From Catellatospora citrea (GTDB taxonomy: Bacteria; Actinomycetota; Actinomycetes; Mycobacteriales; Micromonosporaceae): DNA of 64,000 nucleotides. The stretch lies in the NCBI RefSeq assembly GCF_003610235.1, contig NZ_RAPR01000001.1:1674001-1738000 (forward strand), given 5' to 3'. Each line of letters begins with the position of its first letter. Position 1 is the stretch's first letter. Positions 58,946-64,000 of this stretch are shown here, piece by piece. The translations under genes were made by a program, and so were the position numbers. A model generated the notes under the pieces. The model saw only the letters and a program-made list of their open reading frames with translations. It ran no database searches and was not told where the DNA came from.

Positions 58946-59668
58946 TCACCAGTGCTCGCGGATCCAGGCTGGACCGGCGATCTTCGGACGCCGCAGGCCG
59001 TGACGGATAGGATGCCAGCTCGCGGTCCAGCGCCACGGTTCGTCGTGCAGCGCCGCGCACATCTCGGCCGCCACCTTCTGTGGGCTGCGGCCCTGCCACG
59101 GCGTGCGGACGAACACCTGATGGCGGTCGTCACCGAGGACCAGCGAACACATCAGTTCCTCGCCGTGCCCGGTGAGGAAGTCGAGCCGCATGCCGTACGT
59201 CCGCAGGTGGTCGCGGTCCGTCCCCGTGAGCACCAGCCGGCACGCCGTGCGCTCGGGCGTCTCCCAGGAGTGGTCGGCCGCTGCCCGGACGGCCTCGGAG
59301 TGATACTGGTCCGCGGCGAACGACACCCGGCCCCCGGGCACCCCGCGCCCGGAGAAGTCCCAATGCACGAGGTCGGCCTCGCCACTCACGGTCACCTCGG
59401 TGTCGTAGCAGCCGGGGACGTGACAGGCGCCGCACCGCGCGAACGGCACGGTGCGCGGCTCCGCGCCCGCCAGCAGCAGGTTGTCCGGCACGAGCAGCCG
59501 GTGCGGGTCGACGCCGCAACCGGCGGCCAGCGAGGTCAGTTCCACCTCGTCGGCGTACACGTCCACGCGGAAGCCGACCCGGCCGAACGGCTCGATCGCG
59601 AGCCGCAGCCGGCTCACCCCGGTCGGGTACCGGGTCTGCGGTGCCGCCGCGGCGGCGCTGTCGGCCAT
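58946..59668 (-). CDS. Hypothetical protein with Cys motif
   Basis: A 240-residue soluble protein I do not recognise. It has FARCGACHVPGCYDTEVTVS, a cluster of three cysteines and a histidine that might bind metal, with beta-rich segments on both sides (EADLVHWDFSGRGVPGGRVS, HQVFVRTPWQG). No signal or membrane segment. Convergent with the small acidic gene; 108 bases separate its start from the VOC gene stop. Confidence 0.6.
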   Translation of the reverse strand: MADSAAAAAPQTRYPTGVSRLRLAIEPFGRVGFRVDVYADEVELTSLAAGCGVDPHRLLVPDNLLLAGAEPRTVPFARCGACHVPGCYDTEVTVSGEADLVHWDFSGRGVPGGRVSFAADQYHSEAVRAAADHSWETPERTACRLVLTGTDRDHLRTYGMRLDFLTGHGEELMCSLVLGDDRHQVFVRTPWQGRSPQKVAAEMCAALHDEPWRWTASWHPIRHGLRRPKIAGPAWIREHW

Positions 59669-59776
59669 GTCGCCATCCTGCCGACCGCCGCGCCCCCGCG
59701 CTGCCCCGCGAATCCGGACAGCAGCAACGGGTGAGGAGGGGCAGGGGCGATTGCCGCGGTCGGCCGCTGATGCGGC

Positions 59777-60154
59777 TCAGTGCCGGACGAGGCAGAACGG
59801 GTGGCCGGCCGGGTCGGCGTACACCCGCCAGCTCTGGCCCGGCGAGCCCGCGTCGAGCACGGTCGCGCCGCAGGCCAGCACCTCCTCCTCGGCGGCGTCC
59901 AGGTCCGGCACGCCGAAGTCGAGGTGGAACTGCTGCGGCTTGCTGGGGTCCGGCCACTGCGGCGCTTGATACTCCGCGACGCGCTGGAACGCGAGCACCA
60001 GGCCGTTGGCGGCGTGCAGCGTCGACCAGTCGTCGCCGAGCGACCAGCGCCGGTCCGGCTGGTTGACGACACCGCCGAGCAGCGACCGGTAGAACTCGGC
60101 GAGCCGTTTCGGGTCACGACAGTCCAGCACCACGCACTGCAGTTCGGCCAGCAT
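59777..60154 (-). CDS. VOC family protein (glyoxalase/bleomycin-resistance-like)
   Basis: A 125-residue vicinal-oxygen-chelate fold protein: LQCVVLDCRDPKRLAEFYRS, HLDFGVPDLDAAEEEVLACG and RVYADPAGHPFCLVRH give the two beta-alpha-beta-beta-beta modules. Small VOC proteins of this type are diverse (dioxygenases, binding proteins); the ligand is unknown. Confidence 0.88.
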   Translation of the reverse strand: MLAELQCVVLDCRDPKRLAEFYRSLLGGVVNQPDRRWSLGDDWSTLHAANGLVLAFQRVAEYQAPQWPDPSKPQQFHLDFGVPDLDAAEEEVLACGATVLDAGSPGQSWRVYADPAGHPFCLVRH

Positions 60155-60218
60155 GGCCCGATCCTAGGCGGTCGCGCCCACGCGGGCTTCGCTCAGCGCG
60201 GCGGGCCTGCCACCGGGC

Positions 60219-60902
60219 TCAGCGCGGCGGCGTGCGCTGCCAGCGGCGCAGCACCGCGTAGCCGACCAGGAACAGCACCACCGCGTTGAGCACGTGCCAG
60301 ACGAAGTGCGTGCCGACCGGCGCGGTCGCGCACAGCGGGAGGTCGGCGGTACGCAGTGCCAGCGACACGGCGAACACGCCGGTGGCCGCCAGCAGCAGGT
60401 TGCCGAACCCGGCCACGCTGGCCGGCGTGGTGAGCCGCACCGCCAGCCCGAACAGCGCCAGCCCGACCAGCGCGGGCAGGTAGCCGCCCAGGGTGGCCCG
60501 CTCCCCGCCGAGCCACTGTGCCAGCGCGCCGATCCCGACGGACAGCACCAGGTAGACGGGCGCGGCGAGCCAGGCCCACCGCCAGCGCACGCCCCACATC
60601 CAGTGCACCAGGGTCACCACCGCGACCAGAATGAACACCGCGATCGCGGTGGAGTCGGCGGCGCTGGTGGCCCGCGTGGCGAAGGCGTGGAACGCCGCGC
60701 TGGCCAGGCCGACGACACCGAGCAGTACCGGCAGCAGCCAGACGCTGAACGGCACGGGCCGGACCTGGCCGGCCAGCAGCCACAGCAGCAGCCCCGACGC
60801 GACGAGGAAGGCCAGGTTGCTGAACAGATTCAGCGGCTCGCCGAACAGGCCGGGCGCGAGCCGCTCGCAGTAGAGGTCGACATACTCGGACATCGCCGCC
60901 AT
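60219..60902 (-). CDS. Ceramidase-domain-like membrane protein
   Basis: A 227-residue protein with about seven helices, opening MSEYVDLYCERLAPG then LFGEPLNLFSNLAFLVASGL, with SAAFHAFATRATSAADSTA and GTHFVWHVLNAVVLFLVGYA. The Glu/Asn, His-Asp-like and His-x3-His positions follow the alkaline ceramidase/CREST membrane hydrolase pattern with a zinc site. Substrate unknown; an acylated amine lipid is possible. Two ATGs (60902 and 60893) are candidates. Divergent from the exported repeat-domain gene. Confidence 0.7.
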   Translation of the reverse strand: MAAMSEYVDLYCERLAPGLFGEPLNLFSNLAFLVASGLLLWLLAGQVRPVPFSVWLLPVLLGVVGLASAAFHAFATRATSAADSTAIAVFILVAVVTLVHWMWGVRWRWAWLAAPVYLVLSVGIGALAQWLGGERATLGGYLPALVGLALFGLAVRLTTPASVAGFGNLLLAATGVFAVSLALRTADLPLCATAPVGTHFVWHVLNAVVLFLVGYAVLRRWQRTPPR

Positions 60903-60990
60903 GGTGCCGGGTCCGGGCGGGCGCTCGGGTGTGGACGCGGTGAACGGTCGCCGTACATCGGACGTCCGATCGCCGCGGCCCGCTCCCCCG

Positions 60991-62190
60991 GTGGTCGTCC
61001 GCGCTTCACGCGCCCGCCACGTGTGCGTCGTCGGCGCGACAGCGAGCGCCTTCACGCTGCTGGCGATCCTGCCAGGAGGCGTGATGCAGACAGCGAACCT
61101 GATCGTCAACCCGGGCGGCGACGCCGCCGGCGGCGGCACCGGCCAGCCCACCCCGGTCGTCCCCGGATGGACCACCATCGAGGGCACGGCTGCCGTCATC
61201 GCGTACGGGAGCAGCGGTTATCCGACCGCGGCCAGCCCCGGACCGGGCGACCGCGGCGCGAACTTCCTCGGCGGCGGGCAGTCGCCCCGCACCCGGCTGA
61301 CGCAGCAGATCACGCTGCCGATGACGGCGCAGATCGACGCGGGCACCGCGCTGTTCGACACCGGCGGCTGGCTGGGCGGGTACGCGGGCCAGGACGACGG
61401 TGTACGCCTGTCGGTGGAGTTCCTCGACGCCGCGGCGCGCCCGCTCGGCGTGGTCGTGCTCGGCCCGGTCACCGCCGCCGAGCGCGGCAGCACCACCGGA
61501 CTGCTGCGCCGCGCGCAGACGGGCACCGTGCCGCCGGGCAGCCGCACCGCGCGGGTGCTGCTGCTGTTCACCCGCGACGGCGGAACCTCCAACGACGGCT
61601 ACGCCGACAGCCTCTGGCTAACCCTGTCCACCCCGGCGACGAACCTGCTGGCCAACCCCGGTGGCGACGCCGGTCCCGGCGGCAGTGGCGGCGCGACGGC
61701 GTCGATCCCCGGCTGGACCCACCTCGAAGGCGGCACGGCCGTCATCGCGTACGGGACCAGCGGTTATCCCACCGCGTCCAGCCCCGGACCGGCGAACCGC
61801 GGGGCGAACTTCCTCGGCGGCGGCACCTCCGCCCGCAGCCGGGTCGGGCAGAGCGTGACGCTGCCCGGCACCGCCGCGATCGACGCGGGCACGGCCCGCT
61901 ACGACGCCGCCGCCTGGCTCGGCGGGTACGCCGACCAGAACGACACCGCGCAGCTGTCCGTCGCGTTCCGCAACGCCGCCGGGCAGACCCTGTCGACCGT
62001 GGTGCTCGGCCCGGTCACCGCCGCGCAGCGCGCCGACACCACCGGCCTGCTGTCGCGCACCGCGACCGGCCCGGTGCCCGCGGGCAGCCGCACCGCGCAG
62101 GTCGAGCTGCTGTTCGTGCGCGCCGGCGGCACCTCCAACGACGGCTACGCCGACTCCCTCTCGCTCAGCATCACCACCGGAGGAGCCTGA
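60991..62190 (+). CDS. Exported protein with two tandem beta-sandwich-like domains
   Basis: About 399 residues. A signal-like segment (CVVGATASAFTLLAILPGG) is followed by two repeats of about 180 residues, each starting N-L-x-x-N-P-G-G-D and sharing AVIAYG.SGYPTA, SPGP, RGANFLGGG, WLGGYA, VVLGPVTAA and GGTSNDGYADSL. Ligand-binding, galactose-binding-like sandwiches are likely. The start is uncertain: GTG 60991 keeps the signal peptide, while ATG 61084 has the better AGGAGG site but would remove it. Overlaps the PhoD gene (TGATG). Confidence 0.65.
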   Translation: MVVRASRARHVCVVGATASAFTLLAILPGGVMQTANLIVNPGGDAAGGGTGQPTPVVPGWTTIEGTAAVIAYGSSGYPTAASPGPGDRGANFLGGGQSPRTRLTQQITLPMTAQIDAGTALFDTGGWLGGYAGQDDGVRLSVEFLDAAARPLGVVVLGPVTAAERGSTTGLLRRAQTGTVPPGSRTARVLLLFTRDGGTSNDGYADSLWLTLSTPATNLLANPGGDAGPGGSGGATASIPGWTHLEGGTAVIAYGTSGYPTASSPGPANRGANFLGGGTSARSRVGQSVTLPGTAAIDAGTARYDAAAWLGGYADQNDTAQLSVAFRNAAGQTLSTVVLGPVTAAQRADTTGLLSRTATGPVPAGSRTAQVELLFVRAGGTSNDGYADSLSLSITTGGA

Positions 62191-63719
62191 TGGCCCTGCA
62201 CCGCCGCCAACTCCTGCAGGCCGCCGTCGGTGCGGGCGCGCTCGGCGCGGCCTGGCCGCTCGCCCGGGACCTCGGCCCGCAGGCCGCCTACGCCGCCGCG
62301 GCGGCCCTGGGCGCGAGCTGGGACCCGGCCCCGTTCACCCTCGGCGTCGGCTCCGGCGACCCGCTGCCGACCAGTGTCGTGCTGTGGACCCGGCTGGCCC
62401 CGGACCCGCTCGCCGACGTGCAGCCGCTGCCCGACATCGTGCAGGTCGACTGGAGCGTCGCCACCGACGCCGCGATGAGCGACGTGGTCGCGTCCGGCTC
62501 GGTCGCCGCGTCGGTGCTGCTCGGGCACAGCCTGCACGTCGTCGTCGACGGGCTGACCCCCGGGCAGCGCTACCACTACCGGTTCCGGGCGCTGGGCCAG
62601 TACAGCCGGGTCGGGCGCACCAGGACCGCACCGGTCGGCCCGGTGAACCTGGTCCGGTTCGCGTCGCTGAACTGCCAGAACTACCAGTCGGGCGAGTACC
62701 CGGGCATGCGCGACATCGCCGCGGACGCCAACCTCGACTTCGTCGTGCATCTCGGCGACTACGTGTACGAGGGCTCGGAGCTGGGCACCGCGTACACCCT
62801 GGCCGACTACCGCAAGCTGCACGCCCTCTACAAGGGCGACCCGCTGCTGCGCGACGTGCACGCCGCGCACCCGTTCTACCTGACCTGGGACGACCACGAG
62901 GTCGTCAACGACTACTCCGGCTCGCGCGGCGCGGCGAGCTTCGTGGCCCGTCGCTCGGCCGCCTACCAGGGCTGGTACGAGCACCTGCCGCTGCGGCTGG
63001 AGGGCTCCGACACCCCGCTGCCCGACCCGCGCATCTACCGCCACCGGCAGTGGGGCGACCTGCTGGAGCTGGTCATCCTCGACCTGCGGCAGTACCGCAC
63101 CGAGCAGAACCTGACCGGCGGCTCGATCCTCGGCGCGACGCAGAAGCAGTGGGTCAAGGACCGGGTCGCCCAGCGCAGCGGCGGCTGGCACTGCTGGGTC
63201 AACTCGATCTTCCTGAGCCAGCAGCGCAACCCCGACGGCGGCTTCATGTTCACCGACCAGTGGGACGGCTTCCGCGCCGAGCGCACCGAGCTGCTGACGT
63301 ACGCGCAGCAGCAGGGCATCGCCGACTTCGTGACCATCACCGGCGACTGGCACAGCGCCTTCGTCCAGGACGTGCGGCCCGACTTCGACAACCTGTCCGC
63401 CCCGGTCATCGGCACCGAGTTCGTGGCCCACTCGACCACCTCGGGCGCGTACTCGGCGAGCTGGAACGCCACCAACGGCCCGCGGCTCGGCCAGGTCAAC
63501 CCGCACCTGCAGTACTTCGAGGGCAACCGCTACGGCTACGACCTGTACGAGGTCACCCCGCAGCGGTGGACGACCCGGCTGCGCGTGGTCAGCGACCGCG
63601 CCAACCCGAACGCCACGGTCAGCACCCTGACCAGCTGGCACGTCGACCGCGGCCGGGCCGGGGCATACGAGGACCCGGCGACGAAGGGCTCGGCGGCCCA
63701 GTATCGGCGCAACCCGTGA
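62190..63719 (+). CDS. phoD: PhoD-type alkaline phosphatase, Tat-exported
   Basis: A 509-residue phosphodiesterase/phosphatase. Tat signal LHRRQLLQAAVGAGALGAA; N-terminal PhoD beta-sandwich (SGDPLPTSVVLWTRLAP, HYRFRALGQYSRVGRT); metallophosphatase core with FVVHLGDYVYEG, FYLTWDDHEVVNDY, LVILDLRQYRTEQ and FVTITGDWHS, giving the iron/calcium ligands. It releases phosphate from organic esters outside the cell. Coupled to the preceding tandem-domain gene by a TGATG overlap; a Pho box was not found. Confidence 0.9.
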   Translation: MALHRRQLLQAAVGAGALGAAWPLARDLGPQAAYAAAAALGASWDPAPFTLGVGSGDPLPTSVVLWTRLAPDPLADVQPLPDIVQVDWSVATDAAMSDVVASGSVAASVLLGHSLHVVVDGLTPGQRYHYRFRALGQYSRVGRTRTAPVGPVNLVRFASLNCQNYQSGEYPGMRDIAADANLDFVVHLGDYVYEGSELGTAYTLADYRKLHALYKGDPLLRDVHAAHPFYLTWDDHEVVNDYSGSRGAASFVARRSAAYQGWYEHLPLRLEGSDTPLPDPRIYRHRQWGDLLELVILDLRQYRTEQNLTGGSILGATQKQWVKDRVAQRSGGWHCWVNSIFLSQQRNPDGGFMFTDQWDGFRAERTELLTYAQQQGIADFVTITGDWHSAFVQDVRPDFDNLSAPVIGTEFVAHSTTSGAYSASWNATNGPRLGQVNPHLQYFEGNRYGYDLYEVTPQRWTTRLRVVSDRANPNATVSTLTSWHVDRGRAGAYEDPATKGSAAQYRRNP

Positions 63720-63827
63720 CGGGGCGGCCGCGCACCGGCCCGGAGCAGGCAACAGTTCCCCTGCGCTTCGCCGGGGCGACGCCCGCTCTTCGTCTCGGCT
63801 CCCGGCGGCGAACCTAGCGTGGCGGCC

Positions 63828-64000
63828 ATGCGCGTGGCGATCATCACCGAGTCGTTCTCCCCGGACGTCAACGGCGTCGCGAACTCCGTCGCGCGCGTCG
63901 CAGACCATCTGCTGGCGCGCGGTCACCAGCCACTGGTCATCTCGCCCAAACCGTCGCCGCGGGCGAGCCGGGCCATCACCGACAAGCCCTACCCCGTGGT
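63828..64000 (+). CDS. Glycosyltransferase family 4 protein, N-terminal fragment (cut by the window edge)
   Basis: The first 57 residues, MRVAIITESFSPDVNGVANS, then VARVADHLLARGHQPLVISP, match the opening of GT4 enzymes of the PimB/MgtA (mannosyltransferase) kind. TAGCGT at about 63815 may be the -10. The rest lies outside the window, so the donor and acceptor are not assigned. Confidence 0.75.
   Translation, partial: MRVAIITESFSPDVNGVANSVARVADHLLARGHQPLVISPKPSPRASRAITDKPYPV

Overview
The DNA is very GC-rich, uses GTG and TTG starts freely, and carries an F420-type luciferase-family oxidoreductase, a RheA-like (HSP18-type) regulator and an FxSxx-COOH peptide system. This points to a filamentous actinobacterium, most likely of the Micromonosporaceae; the genus cannot be fixed from the sequence. 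Most of the window is chromosome-like, with short operons, many regulators and few mobile features. No CRISPR array, transposase, integrase or rRNA was seen.

Layout. 0-10 kb: a PucR-type regulator cut by the left edge beside a short palindromic repeat; a TetR/flavin oxidoreductase divergon with two matching operators; a reverse-strand operon of F420-type oxidoreductase, UppP and a histidine phosphatase; an acyltransferase, an aldo/keto reductase, and an M20 peptidase region. 10-20 kb: DUF3159 protein behind an IdeR/DtxR-like iron box, an acetyltransferase, a RheA-like regulator with two RheA-like palindromes, MFS exporter, Pol IV, nucleoside hydrolase, a large membrane protein with a lipase-like motif, cupin, PH-domain protein and a secreted SGNH esterase.

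20.5-37.1 kb is the accessory core. On the reverse strand, reading 5'->3', it holds a precursor peptide fxsA (56 codons; ends F-Q-S-S-I), fxsB (radical SAM/SPASM enzyme fused to a HExxH domain), an AAC(3)-like acetyltransferase, fxsC (TIR-like) and fxsT (ParA-like ATPase, NB-ARC and TPR). Next to fxsT are two paralogous alpha/beta hydrolases and a second, stand-alone copy of the FxsT ATPase domain whose nucleotide-binding residues are altered. On the other side, read divergently from fxsA, is a membrane-anchored NACHT ATPase with 18 HEAT-like repeats. I read this as a peptide-maturation system combined with STAND/TIR-type sensing modules; its biological role is an inference.

37-64 kb: a LacI/ROK sugar-kinase divergon, a sigma-like protein fused to a membrane segment, a SHOCT membrane protein, a LexA-type repressor, a P-loop kinase with a threonine aldolase, an XRE/membrane-protein operon with twin operators, a DUF1876-flavodoxin pair, a beta-lactamase-like secreted protein, a kinase without an N-lobe, a MocR/aminotransferase divergon whose start codons overlap, an Hsp90-TPR pair, an orphan LacI regulator with its own operator, an ankyrin protein, a degenerate tRNA-like gene, a VOC protein, a ceramidase-like membrane protein, a duplicated-domain exported protein with a PhoD phosphatase, and the start of a glycosyltransferase at the right edge.
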